The notes beneath the pieces were generated by a model. It saw only the letters and a program-made list of their open reading frames with translations. It made no database searches and was not told where the DNA came from. A program made the translations under genes and the position numbers. DNA of 47,735 nt, taken from the NCBI RefSeq assembly GCF_001424045.1, contig NZ_LMQB01000028.1:360734-408468 (forward strand). Reading direction: 5' to 3'. The DNA comes from Rhizobium sp. Leaf371. Lineage in GTDB: Bacteria; Pseudomonadota; Alphaproteobacteria; Rhizobiales; Rhizobiaceae. The first letter of the stretch is position 1; each line of letters begins with the position of its first letter. Below, piece by piece: positions 18,276 through 28,106 of this stretch.

Positions 18276-19814
18276 GTGACCACACCGACAGCCCGCGTTC
18301 AGCAGACCGCCGATAGCAATTCAGGCGCAGCCCTCGGCAATCTCGATCCCGCACCGCCCGCCACACTGGTTATCTTCGGCGCGACAGGAGACCTCACCCG
18401 CCGCCTGCTCGTACCCGCGCTCATCAACATGGAGCGGGAAGGCCTGATCAGCCCGTCGACGATCGTTCTCGGCATCGGCAAGGATGTCGGCGACGACGAG
18501 ATGTTGCGCACCGGCCTGGAGACTTTCGGCGCAGACCATTTCGGTGCGGGCGACGCCCAGCGCGCGGATGCCTGGAAGAGCCTTCGTCCGAGACTGCACT
18601 ACCGCGCCGGAGACTTCACGGCGGACCAGATCTACACCGAGCTCGCCGCGGAACTGACCGGCAATGCGGTCTTCTATCTGGCCGTGCCGCCGCGCTTCTT
18701 CGGCGATATCGTCGAGAAGCTTGCCGATCACGGCCTGGCGACGGAAAGCGACGGCGCGTTTCGCCGCATCGCGATCGAGAAGCCGTTCGGCCACGACGCG
18801 GTTTCGGCCAAAGCCCTCAATGCGCGCATCCTCGCCCGCGTCTCGGAAACACAGGTCTACCGTATCGACCATTTCCTCGGAAAGGAGACGGTCCAGAACA
18901 TCATGACGCTGCGCTTTGCCAATATGATGATCGAGAAGCTGTGGAACAGCGACAGCATCGATCATATCCAGATCACGGCGGCGGAAACCGTCGACGTCGG
19001 TACGCGCGGCAGCTTCTACGACGGAACGGGCGCGCTTCGCGACATGGTGCCCAACCATCTGTTCCAGCTCCTCTCCATGGTGGCGATGGAGCCGCCGATC
19101 AGCTTCGATGCGGAAGCCGTGCGCGACGAGAAGGCTAAGGTGCTGCGCGCGATCCGGATTTACGAGCCGGAGGAGGCGGCCGAAAACAGCGTGCGCGGCG
19201 CTTATACGTCCGGTACGCTCGGCGACCGGACGATCCCCGCCTTCAGCCAAACCCCCGATGTGAAACCGGACAGCGCCACCGAGACCTATGTCGCCCTGAA
19301 ACTGATGATCGACACCTGGCGCTGGGCCGGCGTACCCTTCTACCTGCGCACCGGCAAGGCGCTGTCCGTGCGGGACACGGAGGTCATCGTCACCTTCAAG
19401 CCCGTGCCGTTCGCACAGTTTCCCCGCCTGAGAAACGCCCATCTGCCGCCGAACCGGATCGTGATCCAGATCCAGCCCGACGAGGGCATCAGCCTGGATA
19501 TGCTGATCAAGCGACCGGGCATCGGCGTGGCGGTGGAGCCGGCGGTGATGGACTTCCGTTATGCCGGTTTGTTCGATATCGGTCGTCTGAACGGCTACGA
19601 GACCCTGCTCTACGACATCCTGACCGGCGATCAGACCCTGTTCCAGCGCGCGGATGCGGTGGAAGCCGGCTGGCGTGCCGTGCAGCCGTTCCTCGACCGT
19701 TGGGCAGAAGGCGGCAAGCCCGAGCTTTACGTTCCCGGCTCGCTCGGCCCGGATGCCGCGGCCGATCTCCTCGCCCGCGACGGTCTTGCCTGGCACGATC
19801 TCATGACCCGCTGA
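18276..19814 (+). CDS. zwf: Glucose-6-phosphate 1-dehydrogenase
   Basis: A 512-residue enzyme oxidising glucose 6-phosphate to 6-phosphogluconolactone with NAD(P)+, the entry to the Entner-Doudoroff and pentose phosphate routes. The nucleotide fold is GATGDLTRR near residue 35; the active-site signature YRIDHFLGKE follows near 200, and EKPFGHD precedes it. Start is GTG at 18276 with AAGGAG about ten bases upstream. The N-terminus has a polar extension of about 25 residues before the fold. In rhizobia zwf usually heads a zwf-pgl-edd operon; here pgl and edd are absent, so this may be a second copy. The lytic transglycosylase gene follows after eight bases. Confidence 0.93.
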   Translation: MTTPTARVQQTADSNSGAALGNLDPAPPATLVIFGATGDLTRRLLVPALINMEREGLISPSTIVLGIGKDVGDDEMLRTGLETFGADHFGAGDAQRADAWKSLRPRLHYRAGDFTADQIYTELAAELTGNAVFYLAVPPRFFGDIVEKLADHGLATESDGAFRRIAIEKPFGHDAVSAKALNARILARVSETQVYRIDHFLGKETVQNIMTLRFANMMIEKLWNSDSIDHIQITAAETVDVGTRGSFYDGTGALRDMVPNHLFQLLSMVAMEPPISFDAEAVRDEKAKVLRAIRIYEPEEAAENSVRGAYTSGTLGDRTIPAFSQTPDVKPDSATETYVALKLMIDTWRWAGVPFYLRTGKALSVRDTEVIVTFKPVPFAQFPRLRNAHLPPNRIVIQIQPDEGISLDMLIKRPGIGVAVEPAVMDFRYAGLFDIGRLNGYETLLYDILTGDQTLFQRADAVEAGWRAVQPFLDRWAEGGKPELYVPGSLGPDAAADLLARDGLAWHDLMTR

Positions 19815-19822
19815 GGCTTGCA

Positions 19823-20818
19823 ATGCTTGCACAGCGGGGGAGGGCGACGTGGCGGGAGCGCAGGGCAAACGCTGCCTCGCTTGCCCGCGTCAAGATAGGC
19901 GCGTCTTCCGCGCTGCTGCTTGCCGCCCTTGTCTCTGCCGGGCAAGGGACGGACGCCGTCGCGCAGACGAAGGAGGACCGGGACGCCGGATGCCTCTACG
20001 ACGGTGGCGCGGCCGCGCCTTCGCTCTGCATCCGCAAGGCAAGCTTCAATGCGGATCTCTGCGGCGCAATCGAGCATTTCGCCCGACGCTCGGATCTTCC
20101 GCCGGATTATTTCGCGCGGCTGCTCTGGCGCGAAAGCCTGTTCCGCCCCGAAGCCGTCAGTCCGAAGGGGGCCGAGGGCATCGCCCAGTTCATGCCGGGC
20201 ACGGCGCGCCTGCGCGGGCTCGGCAACAGCTTCGACGTCATCCAGTCGCTCGATGCGGCGTCCGCCTATCTGCAGGAACTCCGCCTGCGGTTCGGCAATC
20301 TTGGGCTTGCCGCGGCGGCCTATAATGCCGGGGAGGGCGGGCTCTCGCGCTTTCTCGCCACGGGCCGGCTGCCGCTGGAGACCCAGGATTATGTCTTCGC
20401 CATCACCGGCCATCCCGCCGAAACCTGGAAAACCAGTCCGCCCGCCACCGCCGCACCGGTTCTCGACCCGAACAAACCCTTTGCGGATGCCTGTCTTGCG
20501 CTTGCGACCAGCCGCATCATCCGCGATCCCGTCCTTGCAGGCTCTGCCGATTGGGCGCCGTGGGGTGTCCAGCTGGCCGGCCACTATAATCCCGGAACAG
20601 CGATGAAGCTCTTCACGCTGGCCGTGGCCCGGCTGCCGGCGCCCTACAATGCTGAACGCGCGCTTGTCGTCCTCCAGCGCGGCGGCAATTTCGGCTATCG
20701 TCCGCGCTACGCAGCCCGGATCGGCCGCGAGACCCGTCGCGCGGCGGATGCCCTTTGCGCCATCGTGCGCAAGGCCGGCAGTGCGTGCATCGTCTTCCGC
20801 AACGCGCCCCGTCGCTGA
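19823..20818 (+). CDS. Lytic transglycosylase (SLT-domain, Slt/MltE-like)
   Basis: A 331-residue protein with a basic N-terminus, a hydrophobic segment at about residues 25-40 ending in AVA (signal peptide), and an SLT domain. Glu104 in LLWRESLFRPEAVS is the catalytic acid; GIAQFMPGTA and AAAYNAGEGG are the other conserved motifs of family 1 lytic transglycosylases, which cleave peptidoglycan to 1,6-anhydromuropeptides. The C-terminal 150 residues have no domain I recognise. The start at 19823 follows the zwf stop by eight bases, with a weak GAGG site; an in-frame extension into zwf is rejected. Confidence 0.87.
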   Translation: MLAQRGRATWRERRANAASLARVKIGASSALLLAALVSAGQGTDAVAQTKEDRDAGCLYDGGAAAPSLCIRKASFNADLCGAIEHFARRSDLPPDYFARLLWRESLFRPEAVSPKGAEGIAQFMPGTARLRGLGNSFDVIQSLDAASAYLQELRLRFGNLGLAAAAYNAGEGGLSRFLATGRLPLETQDYVFAITGHPAETWKTSPPATAAPVLDPNKPFADACLALATSRIIRDPVLAGSADWAPWGVQLAGHYNPGTAMKLFTLAVARLPAPYNAERALVVLQRGGNFGYRPRYAARIGRETRRAADALCAIVRKAGSACIVFRNAPRR

Positions 20819-20843
20819 TCTCATTTCTCCACAACGCACGAAA

Positions 20844-20862
20844 GCCCCGGCATTGCCGGGGC
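20844..20862. terminator. Bidirectional terminator between transglycosylase and kdgD genes
   Basis: GCCCCGGC (20844-20851) and GCCGGGGC (20855-20862) pair perfectly with a three-base loop. It sits between two convergent genes (stops at 20818 and 20895), so it can serve both. AAA precedes the stem on the plus strand, giving a short U-run for the leftward transcript. Confidence 0.6.
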
Positions 20863-20894
20863 CCTCATGCACTGTATCTTGGCTACTCCGCGGC

Positions 20895-21839
<945 letters not shown>

Positions 21840-21875
21840 TCATCTCCAAATGTTGCATCTGAGAGAAAACTAGCA

Positions 21876-21890
21876 AGAGATATTATCTCT
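21876..21890. promoter_or_regulatory. Candidate operator upstream of kdgD
   Basis: AGAGAT-ATT-ATCTCT, a perfect 6-3-6 inverted repeat in the gap between kdgD and the FCD regulator, 43 bases before the kdgD start. Closely similar dyads occur at 22786-22800 and 32667-32681, upstream of the other units of the same pathway. Confidence 0.5.
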
Positions 21891-21913
21891 GTCAACACTT
21901 GTATGATCTATGC

Positions 21914-22720
21914 TCAGGTCGAGCCGCGTGTGTTGCGCATCATCGCCCGATAGCGCTGCTGGCTTCCCTTCAGATGGTGGCGCATCGCATCGCGCGCGGC
22001 CGCTTCATCCCGGTCGGCGATGGCGCGAGCGATGATCTCGTGTTCATGCTGAATCTGGGAGAGATAATCGGCCGATGTCGCGTCCGACCGGTCGCTGCCC
22101 AGAAGCGAGCGCGGGATCATCTGCTCCCCGATCGCCTGAAGAAGCTCCCGGAAGCGCGGATTGTTGGTGCTGTCGGCAATCGCCAGGTGAAAGGCACGAT
22201 CGCTCTCTACGGTGGCCGTGCCCAAAGCGATCTGCTGATTCATGACATGCAGCGCCTCGAAAATGAGTTCCTGTTGCGCGGGCGAACAGCGGCCGGCGGC
22301 AAGACCGGCCGCTTCGATTTCGATCGCTGCGCGAACCTCGAGCATCTCGATGATGGACGAGACCCGGTTCGGATCGACGCCCTGCAACGCACCGGGCGCC
22401 TTGGGCTGCGGGGCGAGCACGAAGACGCCGACGCCGTGGCGCACTTCAACAAGGCCATCGGCCCGCAAAGAGGCGATGGCCTCGCGGATGACGGTTCGGC
22501 TGACCTGATGCTCTTCCGTCAGGCCGCTCTCGCTCGCCAGTTTCTCACCCGGCTTCAGCCGTCCCTCGGCGATGGCCGCGCGCAGCCTCTGGCTCACCGT
22601 GGCGACGAGGTTCCGGCCCTTGCGGACGGGCGTTGCCTTGATGTCGTGGTCCGATCTCTTCAAGAATCCCCGCTTCGCGAACGCTCTGTTTCGTCTCGTC
22701 TTATCACGAAGATAGGCCAT
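21914..22720 (-). CDS. GntR-family regulator, FadR/FCD subfamily
   Basis: A 268-residue regulator with an N-terminal winged helix (VSQRLRAAIAEGRLKPGEKL…, then HQVSRTVIREAIASLRADGLVEVRHGVGVFV) and a C-terminal all-helical FCD effector domain with metal/ligand residues of the type DRAFHLAIADSTNN and MRHHL. FCD regulators bind organic acids and usually repress sugar-acid genes. The long basic head before the winged helix makes the ATG at 22720 uncertain; it lacks a good ribosome site, and a TTG about 20 codons downstream is an alternative. It lies between kdgD and the divergent semialdehyde dehydrogenase gene and is the likely regulator of both. Confidence 0.87.
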   Translation of the reverse strand: MAYLRDKTRRNRAFAKRGFLKRSDHDIKATPVRKGRNLVATVSQRLRAAIAEGRLKPGEKLASESGLTEEHQVSRTVIREAIASLRADGLVEVRHGVGVFVLAPQPKAPGALQGVDPNRVSSIIEMLEVRAAIEIEAAGLAAGRCSPAQQELIFEALHVMNQQIALGTATVESDRAFHLAIADSTNNPRFRELLQAIGEQMIPRSLLGSDRSDATSADYLSQIQHEHEIIARAIADRDEAAARDAMRHHLKGSQQRYRAMMRNTRGST

Positions 22721-22774
22721 GGGGCGCGCGGTCAGGAAGAAATTTATTGACGTCTCACCAAAGCATTATAGGAT

Positions 22775-22800
22775 GACATACGTCAGTTATATGATAACTA
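22775..22800. promoter_or_regulatory. Adjacent dyads upstream of the semialdehyde dehydrogenase gene
   Basis: TGAC-ATAC-GTCA (22775-22786) is followed at once by AGTTAT-ATG-ATAACT (22786-22800), a perfect 6-3-6 inverted repeat. GACGTC occurs on both sides (22750-22755 and 22801-22806). This is the control region between two divergent genes, 81-106 bases before the dehydrogenase start. The 6-3-6 dyad shares the frame AGnnATATnATnnCT with the site upstream of kdgD. Confidence 0.5.
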
Positions 22801-22880
22801 GACGTCGGCTAGCCGTTCGCGTGCGAGCCCAGGCTGGGAGCGGAACACGTCGCCCCAGCCGATTTCAGGAGGAGACGAGC

Positions 22881-24314
22881 ATGACCATCTACCAGAATCT
22901 GATTGCCGGCGAGTGGGTCGGCTCGCAAGCCTCCCAGAACCTGAGCCCGTCGGATACCAACGATGTGGTCGGGCTCTATGCCCAGGCCAATGCCGACGAT
23001 GCGAAGCAGGCCATCGCCGCCGCGAAAGCTGCCTTTCCGGCATGGGCTCGCTCCGGCATTCTGGAGCGCCATGCGATCCTGCGAAAGGCGTCCGACGAGA
23101 TCCTCGCCCGCAAGGAAGAGCTCGGGGCGCTTCTGGCGCGGGAGGAGGGCAAAGTCCTGCCGGAGGCCATCGGCGAGGTGACGCGCGCCGCACAGATCTT
23201 CGATTTCTTCGCAGGCGAGGCCTTGCGGCTGGCCGGCGAGACCGTGCCGTCCGCCCGGCCGGGGATCGGCGTCGAGGTCACGCGCGAGCCGCTCGGCGTC
23301 ATCGGGATCATCACGCCCTGGAATTTTCCGATCGCCATTCCCGCTTGGAAGATCGCGCCGGCGCTCTGCTACGGCAATACAGTCGTCTTCAAACCCGCGG
23401 ATCTCGTTCCCGCCTGCGCCTGGGCGATCGTGGATATCCTCAACCGCGCAGGCCTGCCAAAGGGCGTGCTCAATCTTGTCATGGGGCGCGGCTCCGTTGT
23501 CGGTCAGGCGTTGCTCGACAGCCCCGATCTCTCCGGCTTGACCTTCACGGGCTCCACCGGGACCGGCAAGCGGGTGGCCCTCGCATCGATCGAGCATAAC
23601 CGCAAGTTCCAGTTGGAAATGGGCGGCAAGAACCCGATGGTGGTGCTGGACGATGCCGACCTCTCGGTCGCGGTCGAGGCCGCTGCCAATTCCGGCTTCT
23701 TCTCGACGGGACAGCGCTGCACCGCGTCGTCGCGGCTCATCGTCACCGAAGGCATTCACGACCGCTTCGTCGCGGCTCTGACCGAGCGGCTGAAGACCCT
23801 GACGGTCGACAACGCCATGAAACCCGGCACGCATATCGGCCCTGTCGTCGATGAGCGGCAGTTGAAGCAGGACACCGACTATATCGACATCGGCAAGACG
23901 GAAGGCGCGCGACTGGCCTTCGGCGGCGAGGTGCTGACACGCGACACGCCCGGCTTCTATCTGCAGCCGACGCTCTTCACCGAGGCGACGAACCAGATGC
24001 GCATCTCGCGCGAGGAGATCTTCGGCCCGGTGGTCAGCGTCATCAGGGCAAAGGATTACGACGACGCGCTCGCCATCTCCAACGACACCCCCTTCGGCCT
24101 TTCGGCCGGCATCGCCACGACCAGCCTGAAGCACGCGACCCACTTCAAACGCAATGCGGAAGCCGGGATGGTCATGGTCAATCTCCCCACGGCTGGCGTC
24201 GATTTCCACGTGCCGTTCGGCGGGCGCAAGGCCTCGTCGTTCGGCCCGCGCGAGCAGGGGCGCTATGCCGCCGAATTCTTCACCGTGGTCAAGACAGCCT
24301 ACACGCTGGCCTGA
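22881..24314 (+). CDS. 2-oxoglutarate semialdehyde (2,5-dioxovalerate) dehydrogenase
   Basis: A 477-residue aldehyde dehydrogenase. Catalytic Cys280 lies in TGQRCTASSR and general base Glu246 in FQLEMGGKNP; Asn148 (PWNFP) and Lys171 complete the active site. The sequence has the look of the NAD(P)-dependent enzymes that oxidise 2-oxoglutarate semialdehyde to 2-oxoglutarate, the last step of aldarate and pentonate degradation; kdgD next door fits. The start was set by AGGAGGAG eight bases upstream; in-frame codons further 5' fall in the operator region. The acid-sugar dehydratase gene follows after 49 bases on the same strand. Confidence 0.9.
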   Translation: MTIYQNLIAGEWVGSQASQNLSPSDTNDVVGLYAQANADDAKQAIAAAKAAFPAWARSGILERHAILRKASDEILARKEELGALLAREEGKVLPEAIGEVTRAAQIFDFFAGEALRLAGETVPSARPGIGVEVTREPLGVIGIITPWNFPIAIPAWKIAPALCYGNTVVFKPADLVPACAWAIVDILNRAGLPKGVLNLVMGRGSVVGQALLDSPDLSGLTFTGSTGTGKRVALASIEHNRKFQLEMGGKNPMVVLDDADLSVAVEAAANSGFFSTGQRCTASSRLIVTEGIHDRFVAALTERLKTLTVDNAMKPGTHIGPVVDERQLKQDTDYIDIGKTEGARLAFGGEVLTRDTPGFYLQPTLFTEATNQMRISREEIFGPVVSVIRAKDYDDALAISNDTPFGLSAGIATTSLKHATHFKRNAEAGMVMVNLPTAGVDFHVPFGGRKASSFGPREQGRYAAEFFTVVKTAYTLA

Positions 24315-24363
24315 CGCCGGCGTTCCAGCGACCGCGCCACGCTTATCCCAGGAGGAATTTTTC

Positions 24364-25512
24364 GTGAAAATCGTCGACGTTCATGTGCGCATCTTTGCCC
24401 ACACCACCTATCGCCATCAGGACACAGCGGGTCACGCCCATCCGGGACCGGCGCACAAGGTGAACCTTGCGCTCCTGACCATCGTCGATGACGAGGGGGG
24501 TGAGGGCTATTGCTTCGCGGCGCCGGAGGTCGTTCGGCCGCATATCATCGAGAAATTCGTGAAGAAGGTGCTGATCGGCGCCGATCCGTTCGCGCGCGAG
24601 CGGCTCTGGCAGGAGCTGGCGCATTGGCAGCGCGGCAGCGCCGCACAGCTGACCGACCGGACGCTGGCGATCATCGATTGCGCGCTCTGGGATCTCGCCG
24701 GGCGCAAGCTGAACATGCCCGTGCACAAGCTGATCGGCACCTATCGCGAGAAAATGCTCGCCTATGGATCGATCATGTGCGGCGACGAGCTGGAGAATGG
24801 CCTGTCAACGCCGGAGGATTATGGCCGGTTCGGCGAAAAGCTCGTCGCGCGGGGCTACAAGGGCATCAAGCTGCACACATGGATGCCGCCCGTCTCCTGG
24901 GCGCCGGATGTGAATATGGACCTCAAGGCCTGTGCGGCCGTGCGCGAAGCCGTTGGTCCCGATATCCATCTCATGATCGACGCTTTCCACTGGTACACCC
25001 GCACAGACGCCCTGAAGCTTGGCCGCGGCCTCGAAGCGCTCGGCTTCGACTGGATCGAGGAGCCGATGGACGAGCAGAGCTCGATGTCCTACGCGTGGCT
25101 CTCCGAAAACCTCGATATTCCGGTTCTCGGTCCGGAAAGTGCCGGCGGCAAGCATTTCAGCCGCGCGGAATGGATCGCGACCAAGGCCTGCGACATCCTG
25201 CGGACCGGCGTTCACGACGTCGGCGGCATCAGCCCGGCGATGAAATGCATGCATCTGGCCGAATCCTTCGGCATGAACTGCGAAATCCATGGGAACGGTG
25301 CGCCGAACCTCATCGTTGCCGCCTGCTCGAAGAATGCCAACTGGTACGAGCGCGGGCTTCTGCATCCCTTCCTGGAATACGACGATGGCTTCGAATATTT
25401 GAACGGTCTGGTCGATCCGATGGACGCGGACGGTTATGTTCACATTTCCGACAAGCCGGGCCTCGGCGAAGACATCAACTTCGACTTCATCAACGCCAAC
25501 CTCGTCGCCTGA
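24364..25512 (+). CDS. Enolase-superfamily acid-sugar dehydratase (mandelate racemase subgroup)
   Basis: A 382-residue member of the mandelate racemase/muconate lactonizing superfamily. Metal ligands are Asp206, Glu232 and Glu258, with the exact 26-residue spacing of mandelate racemase. The His309-Asp285 dyad is present. The second-strand motif is K-x-H (Lys169, His171) instead of the usual K-x-K. Such enzymes dehydrate aldonic or aldaric acids to 2-keto-3-deoxy acids; next to kdgD the likely product is 5-keto-4-deoxyglucarate, so a galactarate- or glucarate-like substrate is inferred. It does not resemble what I recall of Agrobacterium galactarolactone cycloisomerase. Start is GTG with AGGAGGAA upstream. 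Confidence 0.85.
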   Translation: MKIVDVHVRIFAHTTYRHQDTAGHAHPGPAHKVNLALLTIVDDEGGEGYCFAAPEVVRPHIIEKFVKKVLIGADPFARERLWQELAHWQRGSAAQLTDRTLAIIDCALWDLAGRKLNMPVHKLIGTYREKMLAYGSIMCGDELENGLSTPEDYGRFGEKLVARGYKGIKLHTWMPPVSWAPDVNMDLKACAAVREAVGPDIHLMIDAFHWYTRTDALKLGRGLEALGFDWIEEPMDEQSSMSYAWLSENLDIPVLGPESAGGKHFSRAEWIATKACDILRTGVHDVGGISPAMKCMHLAESFGMNCEIHGNGAPNLIVAACSKNANWYERGLLHPFLEYDDGFEYLNGLVDPMDADGYVHISDKPGLGEDINFDFINANLVA

Positions 25513-25515
25513 GGG

Positions 25516-26571
25516 TCAAAGGACGCGGTCGAGCCAGTCGATCGCGTCCTCCTGTGGCTGAACATCGAACACATGGCCACCCGGCACCATCCGCGTCTGG
25601 AGCGCCTCCGATGCACGCGTGGCATCCCAGATGCCGCGCATCTGGCGAAAGGCGTCGGTGGCCACGGTTTCGGGAAAATGCCGGTCGTCGCGGCCGCTGA
25701 GAAACAAGGCCGGCTTCGGGGCGGCAAGGGCCGCGAGATGGGGATAGTCGATCCGGCCTGCGATGGCCGGATGCAGCAGGTAGAACGCCGACTGACCGCG
25801 CAACTGATTGCTGCCGGATTGCATCAGCCCGGAAAGTGTGCCCATCCAGCCGGCGGCGACACAGGCCTTCGCACCGGACGACAGGGCTGCCAGTTGCCAG
25901 GCCCGGGCGCCGCCCATCGAAAAGCCGAAACTCGCCACCCGCTCGGGGTCGATGCCGTCGAGATGCCGGAGGAGTTCGAGCGCTTCCAGATCCTCCCTCA
26001 ACAAGACACCCGCGAGCGACTGGCCGAACTGCATGAGGTTTGCAGCCAGAGCCTGCTGTCCCTCGTAACCCGTGCCCGCCCGGCCGCCCCAGCCCAGAGC
26101 ATCGACGCAAAGGACGCTGTAACCCCGATGGGCCAGCGCATTGCCGAGGTGGCGACCGCCGTAGAGGCGCCGGGCCCAGTCGGCTGACTGCACGGCGGCA
26201 TCGTGTTCCTCGTCGGGCCGCCGGATCAGCTTCTGCCGGCCGATGGAAAAGGAGGAGCCATGATCATGGAGAAGCAGGATTCCCGGCGCCGGGCCTCGCG
26301 TCTGCGGGCGCAGCCAGTAGGCGTCCGCCGTCTCTCCGTTCGAGAAACCGATGCGCAGATGCTGGCCAGAAAGCCCGCCGTCATCCCATTCGGCAAGAAC
26401 GCTTGCAGACGGTGTGGCGATCGTCTCGATGTCGAGGGCGCGGCGCACGGCGGCGCGCTTCTCTCTCTGCCATGTCGCGACGTCGGATATGTCGGGATCG
26501 AAATTCCAGGCGAAGCTGTTCCTGTCCCGCAGGCGCCTTGCGAGATCCGGCATATTTTCATCGTCGATCAT
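25516..26571 (-). CDS. Alpha/beta hydrolase (dienelactone-hydrolase/acetylxylan-esterase-like)
   Basis: A 351-residue alpha/beta hydrolase. The nucleophile elbow is GFSMGGARAW; the acid is expected in LSGRDDRHFP and the base in PGGHVFD. An N-terminal helical segment of about 90 residues precedes the core, as in dienelactone-hydrolase and AXE1-type esterases. No signal peptide. The ATG shares its A with the TGA of the upstream GntR gene (TGATG), so translation is coupled; the frame is open further upstream only inside that gene. As last gene of the transporter operon it may remove ester groups, or open lactones, from the imported compound; this is inferred. Confidence 0.8.
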   Translation of the reverse strand: MIDDENMPDLARRLRDRNSFAWNFDPDISDVATWQREKRAAVRRALDIETIATPSASVLAEWDDGGLSGQHLRIGFSNGETADAYWLRPQTRGPAPGILLLHDHGSSFSIGRQKLIRRPDEEHDAAVQSADWARRLYGGRHLGNALAHRGYSVLCVDALGWGGRAGTGYEGQQALAANLMQFGQSLAGVLLREDLEALELLRHLDGIDPERVASFGFSMGGARAWQLAALSSGAKACVAAGWMGTLSGLMQSGSNQLRGQSAFYLLHPAIAGRIDYPHLAALAAPKPALFLSGRDDRHFPETVATDAFRQMRGIWDATRASEALQTRMVPGGHVFDVQPQEDAIDWLDRVL

Positions 26572-27317
26572 CAACCGAGACGCATGCGTTCGATCATCCG
26601 GTCGCGACTGACGGTCAGGTGCTGCCGCATCGCCAGTCGCGCACCGTCGATATCGCGCCGCGCGATCGCTGCGAGCACCAGTCGATGCTCGGTATTGACC
26701 CGCGCGAGGTTCGCCTGAAACACGGCATCCTCGACATTGTGAGTCTGCAGCCGCATGCGGGGCATCAGCGTCTCGCCGAGATAGTTGAAAATACCGAAGA
26801 AATGCTCGTTTTGGCTGGCTTTCGCGACGGCGCAATGGAATTCGAAATCGGTCTGGCTGTCGCGGGCGATGTGCTCGATGGCCTTGTCCATTGCGTCGCA
26901 GACCGCGGTCATGGCGTCGAGATCCGTCTGTGTCCGGCGCTCGGCCGCCAGGGCCGCCGCCTCGGATTCGATGCCGATGCGCAATTCGAGGCCCTTCAGC
27001 TGGTTCTCGACCATCGTCAGACGCTCGTTCGAAAGGCGGAACGGGGGAACGCCGGCATCGTCGCGCACGAAAGCGCCGACCCCGTGCTGGATGGAAACGA
27101 GACCGCTCGCTCGCAGATTGGCGATCGCCTCGCGGATCACCGTCCGGCTGACGCCGAGTTCGTCGATCAGAACCTTCTCTGTCGGCAATTGCGAGCCGCG
27201 GGAATAGTCGCCCTGCCGAATGCGGTCCGCAAGGGTGCGGACCACCTGGGAACTCAACGTCTCCCGGCGGCGCGCGGCGGGAGGAAACGAGGCGGGATTG
27301 TCGGCGTCCATGGTCAT
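26571..27317 (-). CDS. GntR-family regulator, FadR/FCD subfamily (second)
   Basis: A 248-residue regulator: winged helix (VVRTLADRIRQGDYSRGSQLPTEKVL… VSRTVIREAIANLRASGLV) followed by a helical FCD domain (FEFHCAVAKASQNEHF and MRQHLTVSRDRM carry the usual histidines). It shares layout and several motifs with the FCD regulator at 21914-22720 but is clearly diverged. GGAGGGACC precedes the ATG at 27317. Its place inside the ABC operon, 30 bases after the last ATPase gene and coupled to the hydrolase, suggests autoregulation in response to the imported acid. Confidence 0.88.
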   Translation of the reverse strand: MTMDADNPASFPPAARRRETLSSQVVRTLADRIRQGDYSRGSQLPTEKVLIDELGVSRTVIREAIANLRASGLVSIQHGVGAFVRDDAGVPPFRLSNERLTMVENQLKGLELRIGIESEAAALAAERRTQTDLDAMTAVCDAMDKAIEHIARDSQTDFEFHCAVAKASQNEHFFGIFNYLGETLMPRMRLQTHNVEDAVFQANLARVNTEHRLVLAAIARRDIDGARLAMRQHLTVSRDRMIERMRLG

Positions 27318-27347
27318 TGTTCAGGTCCCTCCAAAAGGCAGCGACCG

Positions 27348-28106
27348 TCAGACGGCCTGGTCGTAGGCAAGGCTCGCTTCGATCAATTCACGGGCGTACG
27401 GGTCGCTTGCCTTGCCCGTCGAGAGCACCGAGCGATCCATGACTTCCACGACACGCCCATGTTGCATCACCGCCAGTCGTTCGCACATATGGTCGATGAC
27501 CGCCAGATCGTGGCTGACGAACAGATAGGTGAGATTGCGCCGTGTCCGCAGATCCGCAAGCAGGTTCAGCACCTCGGCCTGCACCGAAACGTCGAGGGCG
27601 GAGGTCGGCTCGTCCAGAAGCAGGATGCGCGGCTCGAGGATCAGGGCACGCGCGATCGCCACACGCTGGCGTTGGCCGCCGGAAAGCTCATGCGGGTAGC
27701 GGGCGAGAAAGGCCGGATCGAGCCCGACATCGGTCAGCGCCCGTTCCATCCGCTCCAACTGCCGGTCCATGCGGTGGATGCGCAGCGGCTCCTGCAGCGC
27801 CGTACGGATCGACTGGCGCGGATGCAGGGAGCCGTAGGGATCCTGAAACACCATTTGCACCATGCGGCAGTAGTCCGTGAAGGGCATGTCCTTGATCGAC
27901 GTGCCCTCCATCTCGATCGCACCGTCCCAGAGCGTCAGAAGCCGGGCGATGCAGCGCAGGATGGTCGATTTGCCGGAGCCGGATTCGCCGACGAGCCCGA
28001 AGGATTCGCCCGGCTTGACCGAAAACGCGACATCTCCGAGAATCCGCCGCTTGGCCGCGCCCGAGCCGAGATCGATCGAGACGTTTCTGACATCGATGGC
28101 ATTCAT
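27348..28106 (-). CDS. Peptide/nickel-type ABC transporter ATPase (DppF/OppF class)
   Basis: A 252-residue ATPase with Walker A GESGSGKST, signature LSGGQRQRVAIARAL, Walker B ILLLDEPTSALD and switch VSHDLAV. QDPYGSLHPRQSI after the Q-loop is typical of the DppF/OppF half. It lacks the C-terminal iron-sulphur/oligopeptide extension found in some homologues. The start (28106) overlaps the stop of the DppD-type gene by four bases and follows GGGAGG; the longer upstream frame lies inside that gene. Confidence 0.92.
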   Translation of the reverse strand: MNAIDVRNVSIDLGSGAAKRRILGDVAFSVKPGESFGLVGESGSGKSTILRCIARLLTLWDGAIEMEGTSIKDMPFTDYCRMVQMVFQDPYGSLHPRQSIRTALQEPLRIHRMDRQLERMERALTDVGLDPAFLARYPHELSGGQRQRVAIARALILEPRILLLDEPTSALDVSVQAEVLNLLADLRTRRNLTYLFVSHDLAVIDHMCERLAVMQHGRVVEVMDRSVLSTGKASDPYARELIEASLAYDQAV

